Part shown: positions 6,215 to 13,224 of the stretch, piece after piece | Numbering within the stretch: position 1 is the first letter of the stretch | Layout: each line of letters opens with the position of its first letter | DNA from: WHSP01 sp964424945 | Lineage (GTDB): Bacteria > Gemmatimonadota > Gemmatimonadetes > Longimicrobiales > Longimicrobiaceae | Direction: 5' to 3' | Length of the DNA stretch: 13,310 bases | Assembly: GCA_964424945.1 (NCBI GenBank) | Contig: CAYRLB010000073.1 | Location: 1-13,310, forward strand | Position numbers and translations under genes: made by a program | The notes under the pieces: model-generated | The model's database searches: none | Told to the model about the DNA's origin: nothing | The model's input: only the letters and a program-made list of their open reading frames with translations

Positions 6215-6676
6215 TCAGCCGGGTTGCTCCTGACGTTCCGCGAGCCACTCCATCGCCAGGTTGAGAACGCGCCGCTTCTCTGGAAAGCGAAGCATCTTCA
6301 TCGCCTCCTCTGCCGTGACCCATTCGTAGCGCAGTGCTTCGCGCGAGAGTTGTACCTCACCGCGCTGCCACTCGGCGAGGAAATAGTCGACCTTCTTCTG
6401 GATCAGACAGAGCTGAGAACCCGTGCCGCGCGTGAAGTAGTAGCGCTCCTCCTCGCGAAAGCCATCGAGCAGGGTGTAATCCCCGCTGCCGAGGCCTGTC
6501 TCCTCCAGAAGCTCACGTTCCGCCGCTTCGAGTTCCGACTCTCCAGACTCGATGGCGCCCTTGGGGAACTCCCAGACGGGTCGCCGGGTGAGCGCCGACC
6601 GCATAAGAAGGTAGGAACGGGGCGAATCCTCGCGGAAGACGATCACACCCGCTGAGTGGTGCCACTCTCGCTTCAT
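6215..6676 (-). CDS. Nudix hydrolase, Ap4A-hydrolase-like
   Basis: The 153-aa protein carries a complete Nudix box from Gly40 to Leu62: Gly40, then Glu46, Arg54-Glu55, Glu58-Glu59 and Gly61 in ERELLEETGL. These residues bind the metal that drives hydrolysis of nucleoside diphosphate-linked substrates. The preceding SAGVIVFRE and WEFPKGAIESGE, and the short length, fit the bis(5'-nucleosyl)-tetraphosphatase type, but substrate assignment within Nudix proteins is unreliable. I chose the ATG at 6676 because GGAGAGGGGG lies four bases upstream; an in-frame start at 6718 would add 14 arginine-rich residues before this ribosome-binding site. The gene converges on the kinase gene and is divergent from the next membrane protein, with about 135 bp between starts. 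Confidence 0.92.
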   Translation of the reverse strand: MKREWHHSAGVIVFREDSPRSYLLMRSALTRRPVWEFPKGAIESGESELEAAERELLEETGLGSGDYTLLDGFREEERYYFTRGTGSQLCLIQKKVDYFLAEWQRGEVQLSREALRYEWVTAEEAMKMLRFPEKRRVLNLAMEWLAERQEQPG

Positions 6677-6728
6677 GTCACCCCCTCTCCGGCTCGTGCG
6701 AATACCTCTCCTGACCAAAGCTATTCAG

Positions 6729-6764
6729 GGCCTCGCGAGGCCGCAACGGGCAGGCTTCTTGCCC
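6729..6764. repeat. Perfect 14-bp palindrome followed by a short hairpin in the Nudix / membrane-protein divergent gap
   Basis: GGCCTCGCGAGGCC at 6729-6742 is a perfect palindrome. Six bases later GGGCA (6748-6752) pairs with TGCCC (6760-6764) around seven bases, followed on the plus strand by CTTTCG. Both lie in the 135-bp space from which transcription of the Nudix gene (minus) and the membrane-protein gene (plus) should start. A palindrome without spacer is more typical of a protein-binding site than of a terminator. I find no convincing -35/-10 pair here. Confidence 0.3.
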
Positions 6765-6811
6765 CTTTCGTATGGCTATCACTCGCCGTCGACCCGATCC
6801 CGAACGCCCAG

Positions 6812-8254
6812 ATGACCAGACCCGTCCCGCCTCCCACCGATCCGGTGGGGTCCCCGGAAGAGTCACTTTCCCTGCTGCGTCTTCTCCGCACCCTGATCAA
6901 TGATCTCGCGGTCCTCGTGCGTCAGGAGATCGCCCTCACGAGAACCGAGGTGCGTCAGAACGTCCGGAAGGTGGCAGGCAGTGCTGGAGGCGTCGCGATC
7001 GGGGGCGGCGTGGTTCTGGTCGGCGTGCTGGTGCTGGTTGCCTTCCTGATTGTCGGGCTGGGTGTTCTTCTCGGCGGAGCGTACTGGCTCTCCGCGCTCA
7101 TCGTGGCGCTCGTACTGCTCATCGGCGGGGGGGCGATCGGATATCTCGGTGCGAAGCGGCTTTCCGCACGCGGCATCGCGCCCACCGAGACGGTCAGAAG
7201 TCTGTCCGAGACGAAGGAGTGGGCGGGGGATGAAATCCAGGACCTCAAGGCCTCGCTGAAGCGCGGATCGACAGAATTACCCGGTCAGACGGCTCCTGCT
7301 GTTCATCACGTTGCAGGCGGCGTGAACCGTCGTGTTCGGATGTCGGAGAGGATGACCTCCGGTTCCGGCTCCACCGGGCCGAGAATCGCCGTCGAAGCCT
7401 CCGAAGGGGATGATGACGCTCCGCCCCTTTCGCTACCGATCTACAAGCGAGTCTTCCGCGAGATCATCGACGATGACGTTCCCGGGCAGGCGGCCAAGGT
7501 GGCGTTCTACATGTTCAGCTCACTCCCACCTGCCCTTCTGGTCATCTTCGCGTTGACCGGTCTGCTCGGGGGTGAAAGTGTCGCGGAGTTCATCACGACC
7601 CGCATCCAGGATGCGCTCCCCGGGTCGGCTGACGAGGAGACTTCCGCAGCGGGATATGTGAGCCGGTTCGTGGACGAGGTGGTGTATGTGAACGCCCCCG
7701 GCCCCCTTTCGATCGGCTTGCTCCTGGGCCTCTGGGCCTCGTCTGCGGTCTTCGTCGCCCTGACCGAGTCGCTGAACCGGGCGTTCGACGTGCCCGAAGC
7801 TCGATCCTGGTTCCGGAAACGCGCGCTGGCACTGGGGACGATGCTCGGGTTCGCCCTGCTCTTCCTCTGCGGTAGTATCGTCCTTCTCGCCGGACCGCGG
7901 ATCGCCGAGGTTCTCCGACTCGGCAGCGCCGGGGCCTTCGTCTGGTCAATCGCGCAGTGGCCGCTTGCCTTTGTGCTGGTTGTGGTGGCCTTCTTCATCG
8001 TCTATTACATGCTCCCGAACCGGGATCAGTCCGGGTGCCGCAGTATCCTCATGCGTTCGTCCGCGATCGCGGCCGGTCTCTGGCTCCTGGCGACCCTTGG
8101 TTTCCGGCTCTACATCACGGACTTCAGCAGCTACAGCGCGACCTATGGCTTTGTGGGTGCCGTGATGGTCCTGCTGCTCTGGATGTACCTCACCAGCTTC
8201 GTAATCCTTGTCGGTGGGGAGATCAGCGCGGAGATGGAGAGGCAGCCCTCATGA
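6812..8254 (+). CDS. Fusion membrane protein: holin-like (PF07332-type) domain plus YihY/BrkB domain
   Basis: The 480-aa ORF joins two usually separate families. Residues 1-145 resemble the 'phage holin family' (Phage_holin_3_6): a soluble helix (LLRLLRTLINDLAVLVRQEIALTRTEV), two membrane segments (about 59-84 and 92-114), then ETVRSLSETKEW. An acidic, Ser/Gly-rich linker (about 150-205) leads to a YihY/virulence factor BrkB domain (208-477). That domain shows AAKVAFYMFSSLPPALLVI, LLGLWASSAVFVALTESLNRAF, YYMLPNRDQ and the family signature SATYGFVGAVMVLLLWMYL, with about six membrane segments. YihY proteins are inner-membrane proteins of unsettled function. The ATG at 6812 is the first in frame; its ribosome-binding site is weak. 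An internal ATG at 7340 could start a separate YihY protein. The stop overlaps the next gene by ATGA. Confidence 0.85.
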   Translation: MTRPVPPPTDPVGSPEESLSLLRLLRTLINDLAVLVRQEIALTRTEVRQNVRKVAGSAGGVAIGGGVVLVGVLVLVAFLIVGLGVLLGGAYWLSALIVALVLLIGGGAIGYLGAKRLSARGIAPTETVRSLSETKEWAGDEIQDLKASLKRGSTELPGQTAPAVHHVAGGVNRRVRMSERMTSGSGSTGPRIAVEASEGDDDAPPLSLPIYKRVFREIIDDDVPGQAAKVAFYMFSSLPPALLVIFALTGLLGGESVAEFITTRIQDALPGSADEETSAAGYVSRFVDEVVYVNAPGPLSIGLLLGLWASSAVFVALTESLNRAFDVPEARSWFRKRALALGTMLGFALLFLCGSIVLLAGPRIAEVLRLGSAGAFVWSIAQWPLAFVLVVVAFFIVYYMLPNRDQSGCRSILMRSSAIAAGLWLLATLGFRLYITDFSSYSATYGFVGAVMVLLLWMYLTSFVILVGGEISAEMERQPS

Positions 8255-8829
8255 GCTTCGAAGCGCGAATCTCCGACGACCCGCCGACGATTCTGGTCGC
8301 AGAGAAGCTCCGTGACGGGCGGCTTGCGCTCGGTACCCGGATCCAGGAGCGGGGTGGTGTCTGGAAAGCCGGCGAACTCCATCTTATCGATCCGGCGATC
8401 ACGCTGGACCTCGCGGCATGGCTCGCAGGGAAGGTCGAGGAGGGGTGGCTCGATACGGTCCGGGAGCGTCAGGTGGATCCACTCCGAACCGCCGAGGCGC
8501 TCTACGGCGAGGGGCCGGGCGCCATCTCCCGACTCGCCCGGGATACGATCTCGGAGATTCCTCCTGAGCTCCTCCGCCGCGCAATGATCCTGCTTGCGAA
8601 TGCGATCGGGCCGGCGGCGCGACAGCGGCTCGTCGGTCGGCTGAACCGCACCGAGGTTGGCGCGGAGGATGAGGAGTTGCGCCGCCGTCTCGCCGATGAG
8701 CACGAGGCGCTCGGTTACGCCGTCGCCGCTGCAGGCCTCTTCGATGCGCTCGCACGCGGCGTTCTGCTCGAAGACCTGGCCGGAGATGGCGATGCCGGTG
8801 TCGACGAACGCTTCTTCGACGACCGCTGA
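8251..8829 (+). CDS. Hypothetical protein, 192 aa, coupled to the holin/YihY gene
   Basis: I do not recognise this protein. Its ATG lies within the stop of the preceding gene (ATGA, 8251-8254), with GGAGAGG about ten bases upstream, so translational coupling is likely. It lacks signal peptide and membrane segments and should be cytoplasmic. The first 60 residues look beta-rich (TILVAEKLRDGRLALGTRI, GGVWKAGELHLIDP). The rest is helical and strongly charged (LLRRAMILLANAIG, EDEELRRRLADEHEALGYA), with an acidic C-terminus (DGDAGVDERFFDD). Codon-position bias toward G/C and the overlap support a real gene. pgm follows after 59 bases. Its partner may be the membrane protein before it, but no function can be assigned. 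Confidence 0.8.
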   Translation: MSFEARISDDPPTILVAEKLRDGRLALGTRIQERGGVWKAGELHLIDPAITLDLAAWLAGKVEEGWLDTVRERQVDPLRTAEALYGEGPGAISRLARDTISEIPPELLRRAMILLANAIGPAARQRLVGRLNRTEVGAEDEELRRRLADEHEALGYAVAAAGLFDALARGVLLEDLAGDGDAGVDERFFDDR

Positions 8830-8875
8830 TCGCCAGCCGAACCACTCGTTCTTTTCAGATCAAACCTCGAAAGCC

Positions 8876-8891
8876 AGGAGCCATCCTCTTG
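8876..8891 (+). promoter_or_regulatory. Ribosome-binding site deciding the TTG start of pgm
   Basis: AGGAG at 8876-8880 is followed after eight bases by TTG at 8889. No ATG or GTG occurs in frame between this site and the conserved SFGTSGHRG motif that begins 40 residues later, so TTG is the only plausible start giving the full family N-terminus. Confidence 0.75.
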
Positions 8892-10547
8892 CCTGTCCAT
8901 CCACTCGCCGGCCAGCCTGCACCCCGGGAGCTGTTGCTGAATGTCCCGCGGCTCATCGCGGACTACTTCACGAACCAGCCCGACTTTTCGGTCGCCGATC
9001 AGCGGGTGAGTTTCGGGACCTCCGGACATAGGGGTACTTCCGGCGCGGGAACCTTCAACGAAGCGCACATCGTTGCGATCAGCAGCGCGATCTGCGACTA
9101 CCGGGAAGCCGCGGGCATCGTGGGTCCGCTTTACCTCGGGATCGATACCCACGCGCTGTCGGAGCCTGCACAGGTCACGGCCGTCGAGGTTTTCGCCGCG
9201 CGGGGTGTCGAGCTCCGCATTGCCCCGCACCAGGGGTACACGCCAACGCCGGCCGTTTCGCACGCGATTCTGCGGTGGAACCGGTCGCCGGAGAACGCAG
9301 CTCTCCAGGCGGACGGGGTGATCATCACGCCATCGCACAACCCGCCCGAAGATGGAGGCTTCAAATACAACCCTCCCTCCGGCGGGCCTGCTGACACGGA
9401 GACGACGCAGCAGATTCAGGATCGGGCCAATCAGCTACTCCAGGGAGAGTGGCGGACCGTGCCTCGAACGCCCTATCGCTCAGCCCTGGCGCTGCGTCAT
9501 GTGCAGACGCACGACTACATCGCCGCCTATACGGAGGAGCTGGCGAGCGTCATCGACATGAAGGTGATCGCCGATGCCGGAGTCCGGATCGGGGTGGACC
9601 CGATGGGAGGCGCCGGTGTCGCGTTCTGGGAGCCGCTTGCGGAGCGCTACGGTCTCTCGCTTGAGGTGGTCAATCGCCATGTGGATCCCACCTTCTCCTT
9701 CATGCCGCTCGACCGGGATGGCAAGATCCGGATGGACTGCTCCTCCCCCTGGGCGATGGCCGGCCTCATCGAGCTTCGGGACCGGTTCGATATTGCGTTC
9801 GGGAACGACCCCGACGCCGACCGCCATGGCATCGTCACGCGGAGCGCCGGGCTGCTGAATCCCAACCACTACCTCGCGGTCGCAGTCGACTACCTCTTCC
9901 GAAACCGCAGCGGCTGGAGTGCGGGAGCAGGCGTCGGGAAGACACTTGTTTCAAGCTCGATGATCGATCGTGTCGCTGCCGATCTGGGGCGGCCACTCCA
10001 GGAAGTGCCGGTCGGCTTCAAATGGTTCGTCGACGGACTCATCAGCGGCGCAATCGCCTTCGGTGGAGAGGAGAGCGCCGGCGCGACCTTCCTGCGGATG
10101 GATGGCGCACCATGGACGACGGACAAGGACGGCATTCTCATGAATCTCCTCTCGGCCGAAATCCTCGCCAGAACCGACCGCGACCCGGGCGAGCATTATG
10201 GCGAGCTCGAGCAGCGCTTCGGCTCTCCCGTCTACCGTCGCATCGATGCACCGGCGGACAGCCGCCAGAAGGACATCCTTAAGAAGCTCTCTCCCGTGGC
10301 GGTGAGCGCTGATTCAATTGCTGGCGAGCCGATCCGGGATGTTCTTACAGCGGCGCCCTCGAATGGAGCGGCGATCGGCGGGTTGAAGGTCGTGACGGAG
10401 AACGGATGGTTCGCGGCAAGACCTTCCGGCACGGAGAATCTCTACAAGATCTACGCGGAGTCCTTCCTGGGTGACTCCCATGTGGAGGAGATTCTTACGG
10501 AAGCCCGGGAGCTGGTCAGCGATGCGCTGGAAAGAGCGGGAGCGTAG
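8889..10547 (+). CDS. pgm: Phosphoglucomutase (alpha-D-glucose phosphate-specific)
   Basis: The 552-aa protein is full length for bacterial Pgm (about 546). It interconverts glucose 1-phosphate and glucose 6-phosphate in the cytoplasm, feeding glycogen and sugar-nucleotide synthesis. Visible in order are SFGTSGHRG (41-49), the phosphoserine loop TPSHNPP with Ser149, and the magnesium site NDPDADRHG with Asp307, Asp309 and Asp311. The sugar-binding GGEESAG (392-398) and the phosphate-binding RPSGTENLYKIY (511-522) follow. All four domains are present and no key residue is missing. The start is TTG with a good ribosome-binding site. It follows the hypothetical gene by 59 bases on the same strand; cotranscription is possible but no functional link is evident. 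Confidence 0.97.
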   Translation: MPVHPLAGQPAPRELLLNVPRLIADYFTNQPDFSVADQRVSFGTSGHRGTSGAGTFNEAHIVAISSAICDYREAAGIVGPLYLGIDTHALSEPAQVTAVEVFAARGVELRIAPHQGYTPTPAVSHAILRWNRSPENAALQADGVIITPSHNPPEDGGFKYNPPSGGPADTETTQQIQDRANQLLQGEWRTVPRTPYRSALALRHVQTHDYIAAYTEELASVIDMKVIADAGVRIGVDPMGGAGVAFWEPLAERYGLSLEVVNRHVDPTFSFMPLDRDGKIRMDCSSPWAMAGLIELRDRFDIAFGNDPDADRHGIVTRSAGLLNPNHYLAVAVDYLFRNRSGWSAGAGVGKTLVSSSMIDRVAADLGRPLQEVPVGFKWFVDGLISGAIAFGGEESAGATFLRMDGAPWTTDKDGILMNLLSAEILARTDRDPGEHYGELEQRFGSPVYRRIDAPADSRQKDILKKLSPVAVSADSIAGEPIRDVLTAAPSNGAAIGGLKVVTENGWFAARPSGTENLYKIYAESFLGDSHVEEILTEARELVSDALERAGA

Positions 10548-10574
10548 TACGCGGCTGCGGCAGACAGGGTGCGG

Positions 10575-10594
10575 GCGCCCCCAGTCCGGGGCGC
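10575..10594. terminator. GC-rich hairpin between convergent genes, weak terminator candidate
   Basis: GCGCCCC (10575-10581) and GGGGCGC (10588-10594) form a perfect 7-bp stem with a 6-nt loop, 27 bases after the pgm stop and 5 bases before the end of the convergent gene. Neither strand has a T-tract after the stem, so it is not a canonical intrinsic terminator. The position between converging genes still suggests a role in ending or stabilising both mRNAs. Confidence 0.4.
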
Positions 10595-10598
10595 GGAG

Positions 10599-10910
10599 TC
10601 AATCTCGGATGGAGCGGCGGCGGGAGCAGTCGCGCTCGATGTAATCGATTCCGCGGATGGTGAGACACACCGTCCGCGGAATGTCGCCCGTCAGCCGGAC
10701 GTATTGCCGGTCGCCGAGGAAGTGGAGTACCCGGTCGAGTTCCTCCTGCCAGACCCCGACTTTTCGCACGAAACCGCCGACTTCCACCGGAAACTCCGCG
10801 CACCGGTCGGCTGCCTGGTACAGCATGAGAAGAATATCGTAGCGCAATCTCTCCTCGCGCCGCTTCTGCAGCTCATCCCGGTCCTCCTCCCTTCTTTCGG
10901 CCGCCGTCAT
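10599..10910 (-). CDS. Small basic protein, possible winged-helix DNA-binding domain
   Basis: I do not recognise a named family. The 103-aa protein starts with a charged helix (ERREEDRDELQKRREERL). It then has a helix RYDILLMLYQAADR, a second region ending VWQEELDRVLHFLGDRQYVRLTGD and a terminal TVCLTIRGIDYIERD. The order helix, helix, recognition-like helix followed by a 'YVRLTGD...LTIRGIDYIE' wing is what winged-helix regulators look like (compare MarR/PadR ends 'LTxxGxxxxE'), but this is by eye. The ATG has GGAG seven bases upstream. An AT-rich palindrome lies about 85 bases upstream, where an autoregulatory operator would be expected. Confidence 0.7.
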   Translation of the reverse strand: MTAAERREEDRDELQKRREERLRYDILLMLYQAADRCAEFPVEVGGFVRKVGVWQEELDRVLHFLGDRQYVRLTGDIPRTVCLTIRGIDYIERDCSRRRSIRD

Positions 10911-10993
10911 TCAGTGACTCCACGACTGGTGCAACTGCGGCCCGAGGCCGCCGCGGGGCTCATAGGACCGCCGGCCCCTACAGGATATGCATC

Positions 10994-11009
10994 GTATTGT
11001 AATCAATAC
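10994..11009. promoter_or_regulatory. Operator-like palindrome upstream of the possible winged-helix gene
   Basis: GTATTG (10994-10999), TAAT, CAATAC (11004-11009) is a perfect 6-4-6 inverted repeat in an AT-rich patch within GC-rich surroundings. On the minus strand it contains TACAAT, a good -10 element, with a poor -35 (TGGACC) 18 bases before it. A repressor bound here would cover the promoter of the gene starting at 10910. The order is a regulator gene with a palindrome over its promoter, as in many autorepressed regulators. Confidence 0.4.
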
Positions 11010-11086
11010 ACTTGGATGGGTCCAGCCATACGTGTGGAAGAGGTCCGGGTCGCCGCGTACCGGCCAGGCCGGGCCAGTCCGTCCCG

Positions 11087-11575
11087 TCAGTCGCCTGCTC
11101 GCGGGTCGAGTTCGGAGATGCTCAGTGTAGCTGGTCCGCCATCATTTCCGAAACGCCCGACCCAGATGTTGTAGAGTCCCGGTGCCGCGCTCGGGAGGAC
11201 GACGAGCGGGTCGAGCCCGCCGAACCCATCATCGTCACACGTCCACTCGCCGTCCGGGTAATTGATCAGGAGGATGGCATCCTCCTCAGAGGTGGCGTAG
11301 ATGAAAAGGGTGCGGCTACCACTCGCCTCGTAGTAAAGATCCAGGTCAGGGGCTTCCGAAACGTAGCCATACTCACACCCGACCTTCTTCACCTTGACCG
11401 TCCCAGCCGCCGTGAGTTCGATCTCATGCGGGTCGGGGACAAACCCTCCTCTCAGCCGCACCTCGCCATACGCTGCAGCCTCCCCGAGGCTCTGAGCCGA
11501 CGCGTCCGGCGCTCCTGCCACGGCTACCGTCGAAAGCACAGCCGCGACCAGGGAGAAGAGGTTGAAGCGCATCAT
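11087..11575 (-). CDS. Small secreted beta-rich protein, pre-peptidase C-terminal-like
   Basis: The 162-aa protein has a clear Sec signal peptide (MMRFNLFSLVAAVLSTVAVAG) with a likely cut after ASA near residue 27. The mature part is beta-rich and resembles bacterial pre-peptidase C-terminal-like modules: GEVRLRGGFVPDPHEIELTAAG, DLDLYYEASGSRTLFIYA, INYPDGEWTCDDDGFGGLDPLVV and GLYNIWVGRFG. The two Cys in VGCEYGY and TCDDD could form a disulfide, and the Asp/Gly loop could bind calcium; both are guesses. It is a stand-alone module with no attached peptidase. The start is ATG at 11575 (or 11572), preceded by GGATGG. It lies downstream of the dehydrogenase by 194 bases and upstream of the winged-helix gene on the same strand. 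Confidence 0.8.
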   Translation of the reverse strand: MMRFNLFSLVAAVLSTVAVAGAPDASAQSLGEAAAYGEVRLRGGFVPDPHEIELTAAGTVKVKKVGCEYGYVSEAPDLDLYYEASGSRTLFIYATSEEDAILLINYPDGEWTCDDDGFGGLDPLVVLPSAAPGLYNIWVGRFGNDGGPATLSISELDPRAGD

Positions 11576-11769
11576 TCACCATCCGGAAGAAGTTTCGGTA
11601 CGAAGGGAATCTCTCGCACCACCCGCTTCAGAACAAGGAAGGGCTTCCCTGCCCGCGAGCTTCGACGCACACTGGCGAAACCCTTCCTGTTGCGGGCCGC
11701 TCGGAAGCCCCCTGGCGCAGTGGTGAAAGCGTCGGGGTCGGTGCCCGGCGCACCTTTCGCTCTTCGCAG

Positions 11770-12636
11770 CTATGCCCGAAGCGGCTCCACAACGGCCGAC
11801 ATATCGTCAGCCCCATGGCCCGCGGAGACCGCGTTCTGGAAGACCTTCTCCGCCGCCGCCGCGGTCGTGAGCTGCACACCGACCCTGTCCGCCTCGACGC
11901 CCGCGTAGTGCAGGTCCTTCATCATCCACTGCAGAGCGAAGTTCGGGGTGTAGTCGCGCTCCGTCATGCGTCCGGCGAGCAGCCGGATGAGGGGACTGCC
12001 GGGTGCGCCCTGAAGAAGAACCTCCAGCGTCCTCTCCCGATCGAGGCCACCCTTCTCGAGGAAAGCCATTGCCTCCCCCAGGGACGCAGCCTGAACCCCG
12101 CACAGAAAGTTGTTGACGAGCTTGATCAGCGCTCCGCTGCTGCTCGGCCCGATGTGGAGGATCTCCCGACTCATCGGCTCGAGCACAGGCCGCACCCGCT
12201 CGAGAACATCGGCCGATCCCCCGACCAGAAAGAGGAGTTCACCGGCTGCCGCCTGAACCTTGCTGCCCGTGACGGGGGCATCGAGGAACTCAAGCCCTCT
12301 CTCCTCCGCCTCCCTGGCGAGTTCGCGCACCCAGCCGACGGTGAGGGTGCTCGACTCGATCAGGATCGCGCCGGGCGATGCGCCCTCGAGTGCGCCATCC
12401 GCGCCAAGCCAGATGCCGCGCGACGCCGTATCGTCCGAGACCATTCCGATGATGACGTCGGCGCCCTGCGCTGCCTCCCGCGGCGTCGCAGCTGCCCGGG
12501 CTCCCTCCGCGACGAGCGGTTCCGCACGTTCCGGGGTGCGATTGTAAACCGACACCTCCATCCCCGCCGCGAGAAGATTCCGAACCATTCCGGAACCCAT
12601 CAGACCAAGACCCAGCACTGCGACGCGCTCTGTCAT
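11770..12636 (-). CDS. NAD(P)-dependent beta-hydroxyacid dehydrogenase (3-hydroxyisobutyrate dehydrogenase / glyoxylate-succinic semialdehyde reductase type)
   Basis: The 288-aa protein has the family's layout. A Rossmann fold opens with GLGLMGSG (9-16) and a cofactor-discriminating NRT at 32-34, where Arg suggests NADPH. The substrate motif DAPVTGSKVQAAAGEL (119-134, the family's DAPVSGG...GA..G.L), catalytic Lys172 in ALIKLVNN, and Lys240-Asp241 in MMKDLHYA follow. These enzymes interconvert beta-hydroxyacids and semialdehydes in the cytoplasm. The substrate cannot be fixed from sequence; Arg after beta-2 and FALQWMMKDL favour a glyoxylate/succinic semialdehyde reductase over valine catabolism. 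The ATG at 12636 has AAAGGA nine bases upstream and starts right at the conserved VAVLGLG. The reading frame stays open upstream to 12957, but that extension has no plausible protein content. Confidence 0.93.
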   Translation of the reverse strand: MTERVAVLGLGLMGSGMVRNLLAAGMEVSVYNRTPERAEPLVAEGARAAATPREAAQGADVIIGMVSDDTASRGIWLGADGALEGASPGAILIESSTLTVGWVRELAREAEERGLEFLDAPVTGSKVQAAAGELLFLVGGSADVLERVRPVLEPMSREILHIGPSSSGALIKLVNNFLCGVQAASLGEAMAFLEKGGLDRERTLEVLLQGAPGSPLIRLLAGRMTERDYTPNFALQWMMKDLHYAGVEADRVGVQLTTAAAAEKVFQNAVSAGHGADDMSAVVEPLRA

Positions 12637-13117
12637 CTGCTTCTGTCCTTTCTTCGTGGGGTCTGTACAGGCACAGCCAATCAGGCTCGCTCGGTACGAA
12701 CTCGGGGATCGCCGCCGGGCCGACTCGGGCCAAACTGGAGGCGCCCGCGGCATACGCACACTGGTCAGAGTAATCCGGATGGACCCGCCGCGGAAGCGAT
12801 GCGGCTGAAGATGGGGAGTGTGCCGCCCGACATTGCTGTGTTCAATCGTCGAGCCAGAGGGACCCTCCAGGAGCACGACGACCAGTCCGCATAGCATCGC
12901 TTCCTGGCTTCCAGGAGCAGTCGATGAGGAAGCGTACGTCGCCGCCCCTACGAACATCGTCCGAGGAATAACCGATACACGATTGCATGACGGGTCCCTT
13001 TCACTTCATATTGGCGGCTACCCTCCAGCGTGCCGTCATCACCGCGTCTGAAGCCTGCCGGGTACCGCCGGTGCCTTGGCCCGAGGGTTCGCATCTTCTC
13101 GGTAGCATGATAGTCTG
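12637..13117. other. Stretch without a convincing gene
   Basis: Between the dehydrogenase start and the leader structure before the permease I see no convincing coding region. The open frames look like GC-rich chance openings. Short inverted repeats are present: TCCTGG-CTT-CCAGGA (12902-12916) and GGTACC-GCC-GGTGCC near 13058-13072. A ribosome-binding-like AAGGGA with an ATG at 12988 on the minus strand opens a 48-codon frame (to 12842) with no recognisable protein. The promoters of the dehydrogenase (minus) and the permease (plus) should lie here, but no strong consensus pair stands out. Confidence 0.5.
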
Positions 13118-13183
13118 CTGCTGCCACTCATCCGCTTGCCCCGGTCAGGGGCTGGATCGGCTGACCCACTCGTGTGGCAGCGG
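13118..13183 (+). promoter_or_regulatory. Nested inverted repeats in the leader of the permease gene
   Basis: Bases 13118-13127 (CTGCTGCCAC) pair with 13174-13183 (GTGGCAGCGG), nine Watson-Crick pairs and one G-U. Inside, GGTCAG (13143-13148) pairs with CTGACC (13161-13166). The structure ends 29 bases before the GGGAGG ribosome-binding site of the gene at 13225. A weak candidate promoter, TTCGCA-17 bp-TAGTCT (13088-13116), would start transcription near its first base. It may be a cis-regulatory mRNA element; no known riboswitch sequence is evident. Confidence 0.35.
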
Positions 13184-13224
13184 GAATCCGTTCCGCAACT
13201 ACCCCAAGGAAAGGGAGGAACTTC

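Noticed and set aside
6656..6811. Upstream extension of the holin/YihY frame to 6656
   Set aside because: This part runs through the divergent intergenic region and overlaps the Nudix start; it has no in-frame start with a ribosome-binding site and does not match the holin-like N-terminus.
6812..7260. Holin-like domain as evidence of a prophage
   Set aside because: This family is widespread in chromosomes outside phage, and no other phage gene, integrase or attachment site is present.
11576..11769. GGAAG/CTTCC inverted repeat near 11636-11651 as a terminator of the dehydrogenase gene
   Set aside because: The loop would be only two bases and the following bases are not a T-tract.
12637..12957. 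In-frame upstream extension of the dehydrogenase to 12957
   Set aside because: The extra residues have no conserved content, and the ATG at 12636 has its own ribosome-binding site and begins exactly at the conserved Rossmann start.
12842..12988. A 48-codon minus-strand ORF with AAGGGA six bases before its ATG
   Set aside because: The ribosome-binding match is good, but the product is Arg/Gly/Asp-rich with no signal, fold or family; a single short frame is not enough evidence for a gene.
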